A stretch of 64,000 nt of DNA from Flavobacteriales bacterium (GTDB lineage: Bacteria; Bacteroidota; Bacteroidia; Flavobacteriales; Flavobacteriaceae), in assembly GCA_017303755.1 (NCBI GenBank), contig JAFLBS010000006.1, forward strand, positions 186,001 through 250,000, in the 5' to 3' direction. Both the position numbers and the translations under genes were made by a program. Positions 52,842-61,310 of the stretch are shown piece by piece (positions within the stretch are counted from its first letter, which is position 1; every line of letters begins with the position of its first letter). The notes below the pieces were generated by a model. The model had not been told where the DNA came from. It did no database searches and saw only the letters and a list, made by a program, of their open reading frames with translations.

Positions 52842-53404
52842 TGAAAAAGTTGTTTTTAGTTCTTTTCTTAATTAATTTCTCTACTCTATTTGCACAAAAA
52901 GAATGTGAATACACCACTAATGTTACCGACAGTATTGGTACATATAAATCAACAAAAGAGTTTTTAGCACATGAACGTTTTTTTGGAGGAAGTGAAAAAT
53001 CCATATTTTTTTCTTTGATTGATAGTGGTGAGTTTCCATCTCTAAATATCAAAATAATACAAAAAAGCAGTGAGTTTATTCCAGCGGTATGCTTTGATAC
53101 AACTTCAAAGATTTTCTTTCAACTTGAGAATGGAAAAGTGATAACTCTGATTAGTATCAATGAAGACGACTGTGGGAATTCAGTCTTAGTTGACGATAAA
53201 AATTGTCGTATATTATCTGGCTATTTTTTGTTTATGAAAGACACTTTTGAAGAACTCAAAAACTCACCAATATCACTTATGCGAATAAAATTCTCAACTG
53301 AAACTGTTGATTATGTTATTAAAGAAGAGTTGATTTCTGAAGCTGATCAATCTGTTTTCAGACCATCAACCTACTTTATTGATTACTTAAAATGTGTTGA
53401 GTAA
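52841..53404 (+). CDS. Exported hypothetical protein
   Basis: The 187-residue protein has a signal peptide (MKKLFLVLFLINFSTLFAQ) and then a hydrophilic domain with four or five Cys (KECEYT, VCFD, EDDCGNS, KNCRI, KCVE) and a SLIDSGEFPSLNIKI strand pattern. It overlaps the methyltransferase stop by one base (TAATG), so it is translationally coupled. I do not recognise the family. Confidence 0.7.
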   Translation: MKKLFLVLFLINFSTLFAQKECEYTTNVTDSIGTYKSTKEFLAHERFFGGSEKSIFFSLIDSGEFPSLNIKIIQKSSEFIPAVCFDTTSKIFFQLENGKVITLISINEDDCGNSVLVDDKNCRILSGYFLFMKDTFEELKNSPISLMRIKFSTETVDYVIKEELISEADQSVFRPSTYFIDYLKCVE

Positions 53405-53485
53405 AAAAAATACAGAATCTATTTGATTGATTATTAAGTGTTTTATTTATTATTCTGTAACTAACAAAAAAAAACAGTTGAAATA

Positions 53486-53517
53486 CTTGTAAATATTGTT
53501 ATCATAAGTTACATTTG
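53486..53517 (+). promoter_or_regulatory. Promoter of the tRNA cluster
   Basis: CTTG (53486-53489), 20 bases, then TACATTTG (53510-53517), a perfect TAnnTTTG -7 element, 45 bases before tRNA-Ser. Confidence 0.65.
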
Positions 53518-53561
53518 CAACCGCTTAAAGCGAAAGTTCTTTTATAAAAATTAAAAGTTTA

Positions 53562-53645
53562 GGAGAGGTGCCGGAGTGGTAACGGAGCAGATTGCTAATC
53601 TGTCGACGGGTAACCGTCGCCAGGGTTCGAGTCCCTGTCTCTCCG
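53562..53645 (+). tRNA. tRNA-Ser (GCU)
   Basis: Acceptor stem GGAGAGG (53562-53568) pairs with TCTCTCC (53638-53644). Anticodon loop around GCT, a long variable arm (class II tRNA, as for Ser), T arm with TTCGAGT. CCA is not encoded. Confidence 0.95.
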
Positions 53646-53654
53646 CTTTTTTTT

Positions 53655-53729
53655 CGGGGTGTAGCGTAGCCCGGTTATCGCGCCTGCTTTGGGAGCAGGA
53701 GGCCGCAGGTTCGAATCCTGCCACCCCGA
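53655..53729 (+). tRNA. tRNA-Pro (UGG)
   Basis: Acceptor stem CGGGGTG (53655-53661) pairs with CACCCCG (53722-53728). Anticodon loop TTTGGGA gives TGG. T loop TTCGAAT. Discriminator A; CCA not encoded. Confidence 0.95.
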
Positions 53730-53765
53730 CTTTAAAAAGTCATTTTCAGTTAATACTGAATAAAT

Positions 53766-53839
53766 GGTCTCATAGCTCAGCTGGATAGAGCAACTGCCTT
53801 CTAAGCAGTAGGTCGAAGGTTCGAATCCTTCTGAGATCA
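53766..53839 (+). tRNA. tRNA-Arg (UCU)
   Basis: Acceptor stem GGTCTCA (53766-53772) pairs with TGAGATC (53832-53838, one G-T pair). Anticodon loop CTTCTAA gives TCT. T loop TTCGAAT. An imperfect copy of its last 16 bases lies at 54048-54063. Confidence 0.95.
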
Positions 53840-53850
53840 CGAATAAAACA

Positions 53851-53905
53851 AAAACTCAAAAAATAAAACAGAATTCATTCTAATTTTTATTTTTTGAGTT
53901 TTTTG
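53851..53905 (+). terminator. Terminator of the tRNA cluster
   Basis: A perfect 18-bp A/T-rich stem (53851-53868 with 53885-53902), 16-base loop, then more T. It starts 12 bases after tRNA-Arg. Confidence 0.85.
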
Positions 53906-53909
53906 TTTT

Positions 53910-53947
53910 TCAAAGCGGAGCTTTGAAGGATGTGCGAAGCAAATCCT
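53910..53947. repeat. 38-base palindromic repeat, copy 1
   Basis: Begins TCAAAGCGGAGCTTTG, a 6-bp palindrome with loop GGA, then GGATGTGCGAAGCAAATCC, an imperfect hairpin. It differs from the copy at 54016-54053 at one base. Confidence 0.85.
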
Positions 53948-54015
53948 CATTCGTAGTAACAACTTACCCGTATAAGCGAAACGAACTTATTCTAATTTTC
54001 TTGGGTTTTTTATTT

Positions 54016-54063
54016 TCAAAGCGGAGCTTTGATGGATGTGCGAAGCAAATCCTTCTGAAATCA
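54016..54063. repeat. 38-base palindromic repeat, copy 2, running into a tRNA-Arg 3'-end echo
   Basis: The repeat (54016-54053) runs directly into AATCCTTCTGAAATCA (54048-54063), which matches 15 of the last 16 bases of tRNA-Arg (53824-53839). The T-rich stretch before copy 2 also resembles the one before copy 1. Confidence 0.75.
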
Positions 54064-54133
54064 TAGAACAAACTCTTGTACAAGAGATGTTTTTTTGCTT
54101 CAAATATTTTACTATATTGTACAAAAAAAGAAA

Positions 54134-54814
54134 ATGATTTCTCTAAAACACCTTCTTTTCAGCTTTTTTGTTCTTCTATTTATGAAATGTAAAACTGTAA
54201 ACGAAAAGATTCCAGTTTCTGACTCTGAATTTAAAGTCGAAACCATTTCTAAAAAGTCAGCAATAAGCGACACTACTTTCGTCAGTCTTAAAGCAATGAG
54301 TACCGACTTTGTATTTGATATGAAGTATGCAACCAACGATAATTTTTTAAAGCAAGCAGTATATGATTGTCCCGAATGTTATTTGCGTCAAAAAACCGTT
54401 GTTGCATTAATTGAAGCCAACAAAGAATTCATTTCATTAGGCTATCGTATCAAAATTTTTGATTGCTATCGTCCGCTTTCGATTCAGAAAAAAATGTGGA
54501 AAATTGTTCCTAATCCTGTTTATGTTGCCGATCCAACCAAAGGTTCTATACATAATCGTGGTTGTGCTGTTGATATCACATTAGTTGATGCGACTGGAAA
54601 AGAGTTAGACATGGGAACACCTTTTGACTTTTTTGGAGAAGCTTCAAGTCATAATTACACCAATGTAACTGATGAAGTAAAAAAAAATCGTCAATTGCTT
54701 AAAGACGTAATGCTCAAGCATAATTTCAAATCATTCGACTCAGAATGGTGGCACTACAACTTGAACGGAGGTAATCTAGAAAAATTAGCCAATTTCAACT
54801 GGGAATGCAACTAG
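54134..54814 (+). CDS. D-Ala-D-Ala dipeptidase-like lipoprotein (M15D, VanX-like)
   Basis: The start at 54134 gives a lipoprotein signal (MISLKHLLFSFFVLLFMKC); the ATG at 54095 would add 13 residues that spoil it. The 226-residue product has the zinc site SIHNRGCAVDI (H140, D147) and EWWH (E204, H207), plus IFDCYRPLSIQ with the catalytic Arg. VanX-type peptidases split D-Ala-D-Ala. In a non-resistant flavobacterium, with no vanH or vanA near, the role is more likely peptide recycling than vancomycin resistance. Confidence 0.92.
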   Translation: MISLKHLLFSFFVLLFMKCKTVNEKIPVSDSEFKVETISKKSAISDTTFVSLKAMSTDFVFDMKYATNDNFLKQAVYDCPECYLRQKTVVALIEANKEFISLGYRIKIFDCYRPLSIQKKMWKIVPNPVYVADPTKGSIHNRGCAVDITLVDATGKELDMGTPFDFFGEASSHNYTNVTDEVKKNRQLLKDVMLKHNFKSFDSEWWHYNLNGGNLEKLANFNWECN

Positions 54815-54864
54815 AAATACCTCAAGAAACTTATTTCAATAGCGCTATTTTATTCAAAAAATAG

Positions 54865-54872
54865 TAGCTTTG
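54865..54872 (+). promoter_or_regulatory. Promoter -7 element of the thiolase gene
   Basis: TAGCTTTG, a perfect match to TAnnTTTG, 41 bases before the thiolase ATG. A clear TTTG -33 element is not seen. Confidence 0.45.
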
Positions 54873-54913
54873 CATGACAAATAAACAAACCAACTTTTCA
54901 ATAATAGTAAATC

Positions 54914-56092
54914 ATGAGTAAAAAAATAGTTATTGTTTCGGCAGTGCGAACTCCGATAGGGAGTTTTATGGGTTCATTATCAACTGTTCCTGCTTCACAT
55001 TTAGGTGCTGCGGCTATTAAAGGTGCATTAGAAAAAATCAATTTAGACCCTAATCTAGTTGACGAAGTTTTTATGGGTAATGTTGTTCAAGCTGGCGTTG
55101 GACAAGCTCCAGCCAGACAAGCAGCCTTACACGCTGGTTTATCTACTAATGTCGCTTGTACTACAGTAAACAAAGTTTGTGCATCGGGAATGAAATCGAT
55201 AATGATGGGAGCGCAAGCCATTATGGCTGGTGATGCTGATATCGTTGTTGCAGGTGGAATGGAAAACATGAGTTTGATTCCGCATTACGTTCACCTTAGA
55301 AATGGTGTGAAATTTGGGCCAACATCTATGGTAGATGGAATGCAGAAAGATGGACTTCAAGATGCTTACGACAACAATGCTATGGGAGTTTCTGCCGACC
55401 TTTGTGCGTCAGAATACAAAATAACTCGTGAAGCACAAGATGCATTCGCAATTCAATCGTATGAGCGTTCGGCAAAAGCTTGGGAAGCAGGAAAATTTGA
55501 TGCTGAAATTGTTCCAGTTGCTGTTCCACAACGCAAAGGAGATCCGATTATGGTGACCAAAGACGAAGAATATACAAATGTTCGTTTGGATAAAATACCA
55601 ACCCTAAATGCCGTTTTCACTAAAGACGGAACAGTTACGGCGGCTAATGCTTCTACCATTAATGATGGAGCTGCCGCAGTAGTTTTAATGAGTGAAGAAA
55701 AAGCAAATGCCATGGGATTAAAACCGTTGGCGTATATAAAATCGTATGCTGATGCGGCACAAGAACCAAAATGGTTTACTACTGCTCCAGCCAAAGCATT
55801 ACCCAAAGCATTGGATAAAGCGGGAATTGCTCTATCGGATGTAGATTATTTTGAGTTTAATGAAGCTTTTGCTGTAGTTGGATTGGCTAATGCTCAGATT
55901 CTAGGCTTGTCTAATGATAAGATCAATGTTAATGGTGGTGCGGTTTCATTAGGACATCCGCTGGGTTGTTCGGGAGCGCGAATTGTAGTGACACTAATCA
56001 ATGTTTTACAACAAAACAATGCTAAAATTGGAGCAGCAGCTATTTGTAATGGCGGCGGTGGTGCTTCAGCGATTGTGATTGAACGAGCTTAA
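54914..56092 (+). CDS. Acetyl-CoA C-acyltransferase (thiolase)
   Basis: The 392-residue protein has the thiolase start KKIVIVSAVRTPIGSFMG, the nucleophile C89 in VNKVCASGMKS, NEAFAVV with the oxyanion Asn, NVNGGAVSLGHPLGCSGAR with the catalytic His, and the second Cys in AICNGGGGASA. It joins or splits acyl-CoA in beta-oxidation or acetoacetyl-CoA formation. No other fatty-acid oxidation gene is near, so biosynthetic or degradative use is not decided. Confidence 0.95.
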   Translation: MSKKIVIVSAVRTPIGSFMGSLSTVPASHLGAAAIKGALEKINLDPNLVDEVFMGNVVQAGVGQAPARQAALHAGLSTNVACTTVNKVCASGMKSIMMGAQAIMAGDADIVVAGGMENMSLIPHYVHLRNGVKFGPTSMVDGMQKDGLQDAYDNNAMGVSADLCASEYKITREAQDAFAIQSYERSAKAWEAGKFDAEIVPVAVPQRKGDPIMVTKDEEYTNVRLDKIPTLNAVFTKDGTVTAANASTINDGAAAVVLMSEEKANAMGLKPLAYIKSYADAAQEPKWFTTAPAKALPKALDKAGIALSDVDYFEFNEAFAVVGLANAQILGLSNDKINVNGGAVSLGHPLGCSGARIVVTLINVLQQNNAKIGAAAICNGGGGASAIVIERA

Positions 56093-56177
56093 AAAGTTTA
56101 AATTTTTTTAAGAGTTTAGAATTGTTTAAGTTAGTTAAAAGAATGTATTTGAAGGATTATTTCCTACTGTATTGAAT

Positions 56178-56262
56178 GCCCTAGCCCTGATTGCAGTGGA
56201 AATCCTTTTGCGCAGTTTACGGAGCAAAAGATTGTAACGAAAAGCAGGAATAGCTTCTAAAA
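56178..56262. repeat. Long hairpin repeat, copy 2
   Basis: The element runs from GCCCTAGCCCTGATTGCAG to AGCTTCTAAAA. It shares both ends with the copy at 39921-40040 (TAGCCC, ATCCTTTT ... AAAAGAT ... AGCTTCTAAAA) but has a short loop (CTTTTGCGC/GAGCAAAAG) and no nested repeat. Confidence 0.75.
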
Positions 56263-56279
56263 AAACTTTAAAATATATA

Positions 56280-57041
56280 ATGTTTGGTATTTGTAATTTA
56301 TCGGTAATTCCGTTGCGTTTTGAGCCTAGTGATCGAAGCGAAATTGTGTCGCAAGTATTATTTGGCGAGCATTTTGAAATTATTGATACACTCAATCAAT
56401 GGTCGAAAATCAAATTGCAATACGATGATTATGAAGGTTGGGTAGACAGTAAACAGTACCAAATCATCTCTGATGAAAATTATAAATTGCTTTCAAAAGA
56501 AGCTATTATTTTAAATTCGGATTTGGTAGAATACGTCTCCACTCCTACTAATGTTTTAATTCCGATTACTTTAGGTGCGTCATTATCGTTTTTGAATCAC
56601 ACCGATTTGAACACTCAGAATTACGAGTTTGAGGGATTGAAAATTAGTGGTATAAAACCTAAATCGAATTTGGTTTCAACTGCTTATATGTATTTGAATT
56701 CGCCTTATTTGTGGGGCGGAAAAACGCCTTTTGGAATTGACTGTTCTGGCTTTACACAAATGGTGTATAAATTGAATGGTTATAAGTTATTCAGAGATGC
56801 TTCGCAACAAGCCAGTCAAGGTGAAGTGTTGAGTTTTATTGAAGAAAGTGAGCCAGGAGATTTAGCTTTTTTTGATAATGAAGAAGGAAGTATAATACAT
56901 GTAGGAATCATTTTAGAAAATAATTACATCATTCACGCCAGTGGAAAAGTCAGAATTGACCGATTGGACCATTTAGGAATTTACAATGCAGAAACGAATA
57001 GACATACGCATCGACTAAGAGTTATTAAAAAAGTGATATAA
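56280..57041 (+). CDS. NlpC/P60-family (C40) peptidase with SH3-like domains
   Basis: The 253-residue protein has an N-terminal SH3b-like region (about 1-125; CNLSVIPLRFEPSDRSEIVSQVLFGE, YEGWVDSKQY) and a C-terminal NlpC/P60 domain with C155 in FGIDCSGFTQ, H207 in IIHVGII and a third residue in YIIHASGK. Such enzymes cut gamma-D-Glu-diaminopimelate bonds in peptidoglycan. There is no signal peptide, so it may act on turnover peptides in the cytoplasm, or the sequence for export is not recognised. A terminator follows. Confidence 0.92.
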   Translation: MFGICNLSVIPLRFEPSDRSEIVSQVLFGEHFEIIDTLNQWSKIKLQYDDYEGWVDSKQYQIISDENYKLLSKEAIILNSDLVEYVSTPTNVLIPITLGASLSFLNHTDLNTQNYEFEGLKISGIKPKSNLVSTAYMYLNSPYLWGGKTPFGIDCSGFTQMVYKLNGYKLFRDASQQASQGEVLSFIEESEPGDLAFFDNEEGSIIHVGIILENNYIIHASGKVRIDRLDHLGIYNAETNRHTHRLRVIKKVI

Positions 57042-57071
57042 AAAAATCCTCTCGTTGTGAGAGGATTTTTT
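57041..57071. terminator. Bidirectional terminator
   Basis: A perfect 13-bp stem (57041-57053 with 57059-57071), 5-base loop, A run left, T run right. It overlaps the NlpC stop and abuts the convergent T9SS-substrate gene. Confidence 0.9.
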
Positions 57072-59123
57072 TTATTGTTTAATGAACTTAGAGTTTGAAC
57101 TTCCTTTATCTGACATTACTTTAACAAAATAAGTTCCAGAAGTTAATTGCGATACATCAATACTCGTTGTTTCTTTAGCTTTTGGAATTACAACAACTAG
57201 CTGACCTAATGCATTATAAATACTAATTGACAATAGTTCAATGTCGTTTTTAGTTTGAAAATACAAAATATCTTTCGCCGGATTTGGTGCCAATTCAAAG
57301 TAATTTGAAAACTCAAAATCTTGATTAGCTAATGCTTGAATAGTTGTCGTTGCTGTGTTGGTCACAATTGGGAAATTATAATCAAAGTAGATACTAGCGG
57401 TATTGCTAAACGAACTTCCTGTTGCTAAAGTAGGTTTGGTCTTGATTTTGAAAGCAACATAACCATCATTATTGTCATTGTCGAAAGGCAGTTGAATGTT
57501 TTCGAAGATGAATTCTACTTGATTAGTATTGGTAATTCGTGTTACAAATGAATGACTTCCATCGACAGGAACTAAAGTTGCTATATCGAATTTAGTAGTA
57601 TCAATTAGGTCTTTTACTACAATATTTTGCGCATTGGCTGTTCCTGTATTTTCAAATCGAATCATGTAATGAACATACTCACCTACTTTGTCTGGTGTTA
57701 TTGTTGCACCTTCTAAACACGTTTTGTCGTTCGGATCGAAGGAGTTTACAACTGTTCTTACTAATGAAAAAGTATTATCTTCAATATAAAAATCAGTACC
57801 AACACCTGCGATTGAAGCTGTAAAATTTAAAATATCACCTGAATTTACTGAAGGAGTATCTGTTGGAGTATTTAAAAGTAATATAACAAGTATCTCACCA
57901 CTTTCTAATGGAGCTAAGTTAGAAAAATTCCAAGTCAGCATATTTGTCATAGCTATTGATGCAGTTGGTATCGCTGTGCTTAATTCCATGATAGCGCCAT
58001 TAAATGCAAACGAAATTGTTCCAGATTGCATAGTGTTTCCTTTGTTTTTGTACTTTAATTTAAAACTTGAATACAAACCAGGAGACGATTGTGATAAAGG
58101 AAAAATTGAAACTTCAACATCATTGATTGGCAAAGGTGTCAAGCAAAAATCTTGCAAAAAAACGGGAGATGTAGCTGGAAAAGAAACAGTTATATTATTT
58201 GGTGAAATACTATAATAATTAGGGTTTTCTAAAACTGGAGTTATGGTATAAGAACCCGCAGCTAGCGGAATTGAATAGGTTCCACTGGCATTGGCTATGT
58301 AATTTCCCGAGTTAGTTCCATTAGTTACAGCTAAATTCAAATTGGGATAAACCAAATCAGATGCAGCACAACCGTTTCCATCAAAATCCACCTTAACATT
58401 ACCTTGTACTGTATAAAATTGACCTGGTGGATTAAAAGAACAGTAACTATTTACAACACAATTTGAATTGCCATTTGTATTCATTGCTGACACAATATTT
58501 GGAATATCCGACTCTTTGGCACATATATAATTTAAATTAGGACAATTTGAAAGAAAAATTGGATCAAAGTAATTTGGTGAGTAAATAGTTTCAATAAAAG
58601 TATCCTTAATAAAAAGTGATTGTAAATTGGGGTTATTACTACAATCAAGCATAAAAAAAGTATACCCTAAATGCGCCTCTAAGTGTAAGGTTTCAATCAA
58701 GTTATTAGATATAACTACTCCTTCATCTTCAATAGGAGGAAAATTGACTTCTGTTAGGAAGTTATTACTACAATCAATACTTTCCATATAAGGTCTGAAT
58801 GTTAAATCTAAAGTTGTGAGTTGATTATTACTACACCCTAAAAAAAGCAAATTCGCAAAATTTTCTATGCCTTCTAATGACGTTAAATTAGCATTATCAA
58901 TATTTAAACGCTCAACATTGAGTACTTCTGCAACTTCTATTTCACCGTTATTGTTGGTGTCAATCTTGATATTATCTTGCAAAGGCCAATTAGTCTGAGC
59001 GATTTCATTAGTTACATCAGCTTCAAGTAAAATAGCTTTAAAATTCGGATCCGGAAAATTGATGATTTGCGCATTAGTTCCAATAGCAACGACTAAAACA
59101 AGAAGAGTATACAGTTTTTTCAT
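57072..59123 (-). CDS. T9SS-exported protein with leucine-rich-like repeats and C-terminal sorting domain
   Basis: The 683-residue protein has a signal peptide (LYTLLVLVVAIGTNAQ), an LRR-like part (about 50-225; VERLNIDNANLTSLEGIENF, LLFLGCSNNQLTTLDL, SIDCSNNFLTEVNF), a beta-sandwich part, a domain with FDPNDKTCLEG and IRFENTGTANAQNIVVKDLID (common in flavobacterial T9SS proteins), and a type A sorting domain (about 610-683; ELAPNPAKDILYF, LTSGTYFVKVMSDKG). It should be exported through the type IX system, of which porQ is encoded nearby. The LRR part may bind proteins or glycans. Confidence 0.92.
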   Translation of the reverse strand: MKKLYTLLVLVVAIGTNAQIINFPDPNFKAILLEADVTNEIAQTNWPLQDNIKIDTNNNGEIEVAEVLNVERLNIDNANLTSLEGIENFANLLFLGCSNNQLTTLDLTFRPYMESIDCSNNFLTEVNFPPIEDEGVVISNNLIETLHLEAHLGYTFFMLDCSNNPNLQSLFIKDTFIETIYSPNYFDPIFLSNCPNLNYICAKESDIPNIVSAMNTNGNSNCVVNSYCSFNPPGQFYTVQGNVKVDFDGNGCAASDLVYPNLNLAVTNGTNSGNYIANASGTYSIPLAAGSYTITPVLENPNYYSISPNNITVSFPATSPVFLQDFCLTPLPINDVEVSIFPLSQSSPGLYSSFKLKYKNKGNTMQSGTISFAFNGAIMELSTAIPTASIAMTNMLTWNFSNLAPLESGEILVILLLNTPTDTPSVNSGDILNFTASIAGVGTDFYIEDNTFSLVRTVVNSFDPNDKTCLEGATITPDKVGEYVHYMIRFENTGTANAQNIVVKDLIDTTKFDIATLVPVDGSHSFVTRITNTNQVEFIFENIQLPFDNDNNDGYVAFKIKTKPTLATGSSFSNTASIYFDYNFPIVTNTATTTIQALANQDFEFSNYFELAPNPAKDILYFQTKNDIELLSISIYNALGQLVVVIPKAKETTSIDVSQLTSGTYFVKVMSDKGSSNSKFIKQ

Positions 59124-59168
59124 AACAAAAATTTGAGGTGTAAAAGTAAAATAATAATTGAAAATAAA

Positions 59169-59197
59169 AACCCTTTCAGGTTAATTTTGAAAGGGTT
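59169..59197 (-). terminator. Terminator after the nucleoside permease gene
   Basis: A perfect 10-bp stem (59169-59178 with 59188-59197), 9-base loop and a T-rich exit on the minus strand. Confidence 0.85.
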
Positions 59198-59204
59198 ATT
59201 TGTT

Positions 59205-60467
59205 TTAATGACTCACATCTTTTACATCATTGGGATTGTGTTTGTATTTGAATATAAAAGTGAAAAATAGTAGAATTATTAATGCATAACCCGCAAATGA
59301 AAACCAAACATTTGTCCATTGAACTTTATTCTCAATAGTAAAATAACTTACTGTTCTTCCCGCAAATTCGCCACCTAAAATTGCTCCAACACCATTTGTC
59401 ATCAGCATAAATAATCCCTGCGCACTTGATCTCATTTTACTATCAGTTTCTTTTTCAACAAACAAAGAACCTGATATATTAAAGAAATCAAAAGCCATTC
59501 CATAAACAATCATCGATAAGATTAAGAAAATTACTCCAGAGCCAGGGTTACCAATACCAAATAAACCAAAACGTAGTACCCAAGCAATCATACTAAACAT
59601 CATTACTTGTTTGATACCGAATCGTTTTAAAAAGAAGGGAATCGTTAAGATAAACAACGTTTCAGAGATTTGTGAAAGTGAAATGATAAACACTGAGTGC
59701 TCTACCCCAAAAGTACCTTTATACTCAGGATTTGAACCAAAATCCCTGATAAATGTATCACCAAACATATTCGTTATTTGCAAAGCTGCACCCAAAAGCA
59801 TAGCAAATACAAAAAAAATAGCTAACTTCTTTTGCTTGAAAAGCACAAAGCTATCCAACCCAAATTTACTTGATAATGATTGATTGGTATTCTTATTTTC
59901 TGCTGGAACATCTGGCAAGGTATAACAAAATAATCCAGTAATAATCATCGCAACTGAAGCAAAAATAAATTGAATTGAATTAGATTTCCAGTCTGTCAAA
60001 TCTGTAATCCACATTGCTAAAATAAAACCAATTGTTCCCCAAACTCGAATTGGGGTGAATGTTTTTTGAACATCAAAATTATTTTTATTTAAGATTGCAT
60101 AACTTACTGAGTTATTTAATGCTATTGTTGGCATATAAAAACAACTTGTTGCAAAAATAATCCAATACATTTCAGCAGAATTTGTAGCTTTAGATGCAAA
60201 AAATATTGCTATTCCAGCAATTATGTGTGAAAAACCTAAAACTTTTTGTGCACTAAAATATTTATCGGCAATAATCCCTAGTAATGCAGGCATAAATAAA
60301 CTTGCCCATCCCATAGAACCATATGTTCTGCCAATAGATAGACCAATACTACTTCCCTCTAACGGACCGAAAGTTTGCCCCATATATCCTCCCAATGAAA
60401 TCAACCAAGCACCCCAAACAAAGAATTGGAGGAAATTCATTATCGTTAGTCTTAATTTTAAACTCAT
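59205..60467 (-). CDS. Nucleoside permease (NHS family, NupG/XapB-like)
   Basis: The 420-residue protein has twelve membrane helices and begins LKLRLTIMNFLQFFVWGAWLISLGGYM, the start typical of nucleoside:H+ symporters, with YGSMGWASLFMPALLGIIADKYF and NNSVSYAIL. It should import nucleosides across the inner membrane. It has its own promoter (60500-60530) and terminator, so it is a single-gene unit. Confidence 0.9.
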   Translation of the reverse strand: MSLKLRLTIMNFLQFFVWGAWLISLGGYMGQTFGPLEGSSIGLSIGRTYGSMGWASLFMPALLGIIADKYFSAQKVLGFSHIIAGIAIFFASKATNSAEMYWIIFATSCFYMPTIALNNSVSYAILNKNNFDVQKTFTPIRVWGTIGFILAMWITDLTDWKSNSIQFIFASVAMIITGLFCYTLPDVPAENKNTNQSLSSKFGLDSFVLFKQKKLAIFFVFAMLLGAALQITNMFGDTFIRDFGSNPEYKGTFGVEHSVFIISLSQISETLFILTIPFFLKRFGIKQVMMFSMIAWVLRFGLFGIGNPGSGVIFLILSMIVYGMAFDFFNISGSLFVEKETDSKMRSSAQGLFMLMTNGVGAILGGEFAGRTVSYFTIENKVQWTNVWFSFAGYALIILLFFTFIFKYKHNPNDVKDVSH

Positions 60468-60499
60468 AATTATACGATATAGTTAATGTAAATAGATTG

Positions 60500-60530
60500 T
60501 AAATCTACTATTAAAAATGAGATTTGCAAA
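60500..60530 (-). promoter_or_regulatory. Promoter of the nucleoside permease gene
   Basis: On the minus strand TTTG (60530-60527), 19 bases, then TAGATTTA (60507-60500), one mismatch to TAnnTTTG. The start codon is 33 bases downstream. Confidence 0.55.
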
Positions 60531-60566
60531 AAAATCAATCTACCATTAAGAATGCAATTTTTATTA

Positions 60567-60596
60567 TGAGATTTCTCCTTCGTCGAAATGACAAAG
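60567..60596. repeat. Dispersed repeat related to the HPERSRR family
   Basis: A 30-base stretch with CTCCTTCGTCGAAATGACAA, a known type of short intergenic repeat in Bacteroidota, just beyond the end of cmk. It shares the CTTCG...ATGACAA frame with the repeat at 39969-39993. Confidence 0.5.
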
Positions 60597-60609
60597 CTCG
60601 AAGAGAAAA

Positions 60610-61299
60610 TTAATTATTAATAATTTCTTCAGCCAATTCTAAAACGGCGGTAAATTGTTCTTCTCTAGTAAGATAAGAATTGTCAATTTCAATAGCATCA
60701 TCGGCTTTGACTAAAGGAGAATCATCACGGTGCGTATCAATGTAGTCGCGTTCTTGGACATTTTTCAACACTTCTTCATACGTTACCAAATCGCCTTTGC
60801 CTTGAAGTTCGTCAAAACGGCGTTGCGCACGAGTTTCTGGACTAGCAGTCATGAATATTTTGAGTTCAGCATTCGGGAAAACAACGGTTCCGATATCGCG
60901 ACCGTCCATTACAATTCCTTTTCCTTTTCCCATCTCTTGTTGTTGTTCGACTAATTTGGAACGCACTTCAGAAACTTCGGCAATTTTGCTAACAAAACTA
61001 GATACTTCGATGGTTCGGATTTCTTTTTCAACGTTAACATCATTCAGATACATTTCGGCAAAACCCAAATCAGGATTGAATTCGAAATGCAATTTGATGT
61101 TAGGCAAACTATTGATTAAGGTTTCTTTATCAAAAAAATCGTTGGAGATATAACCCATTTGCATGGAAAAAAGTGTAATTGCTCTGTACATGGCGCCAGT
61201 ATCAACATAGACATAGCCTAAATGTTTAGCTAATTGTTTGGCTAAAGTACTTTTCCCAGTTGAAGAAAATCCGTCGATTGCAATAGTAATTGTGTTCAA
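60610..61299 (-). CDS. cmk: Cytidylate kinase
   Basis: The 229-residue protein has the P-loop GFSSTGKST (10-18), DTGAMYRAITL, the CMP site VMDGRDIGTVVFPNAELKIFMTAS, and RRFDELQGKG with a lid Arg. It phosphorylates CMP and dCMP in the cytoplasm. It follows porQ by 11 bases, an association often seen in Bacteroidota. Confidence 0.96.
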   Translation of the reverse strand: MNTITIAIDGFSSTGKSTLAKQLAKHLGYVYVDTGAMYRAITLFSMQMGYISNDFFDKETLINSLPNIKLHFEFNPDLGFAEMYLNDVNVEKEIRTIEVSSFVSKIAEVSEVRSKLVEQQQEMGKGKGIVMDGRDIGTVVFPNAELKIFMTASPETRAQRRFDELQGKGDLVTYEEVLKNVQERDYIDTHRDDSPLVKADDAIEIDNSYLTREEQFTAVLELAEEIINN

Positions 61300-61310
61300 T
61301 ATGCTACATT

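Noticed and set aside
53411-53459. Terminator after the hypothetical gene ending at 53404
   Set aside because: TACAGAAT/ATTCTGTA can pair, but the loop is 33 bases and no T run follows.
53576-53840. ORFs of 70 and 81 codons over the tRNA genes
   Set aside because: They overlap three clear tRNAs on both strands.
54134-54814. Vancomycin resistance gene vanX
   Set aside because: VanX-like motifs are present, but there is no vanH, vanA or regulator, and Gram-negative flavobacteria have such peptidases as normal genes.
56135-56395. 86-codon ORF on the minus strand
   Set aside because: It overlaps the dispersed repeat at 56178-56262 and the start of the NlpC gene and has no recognisable motif.
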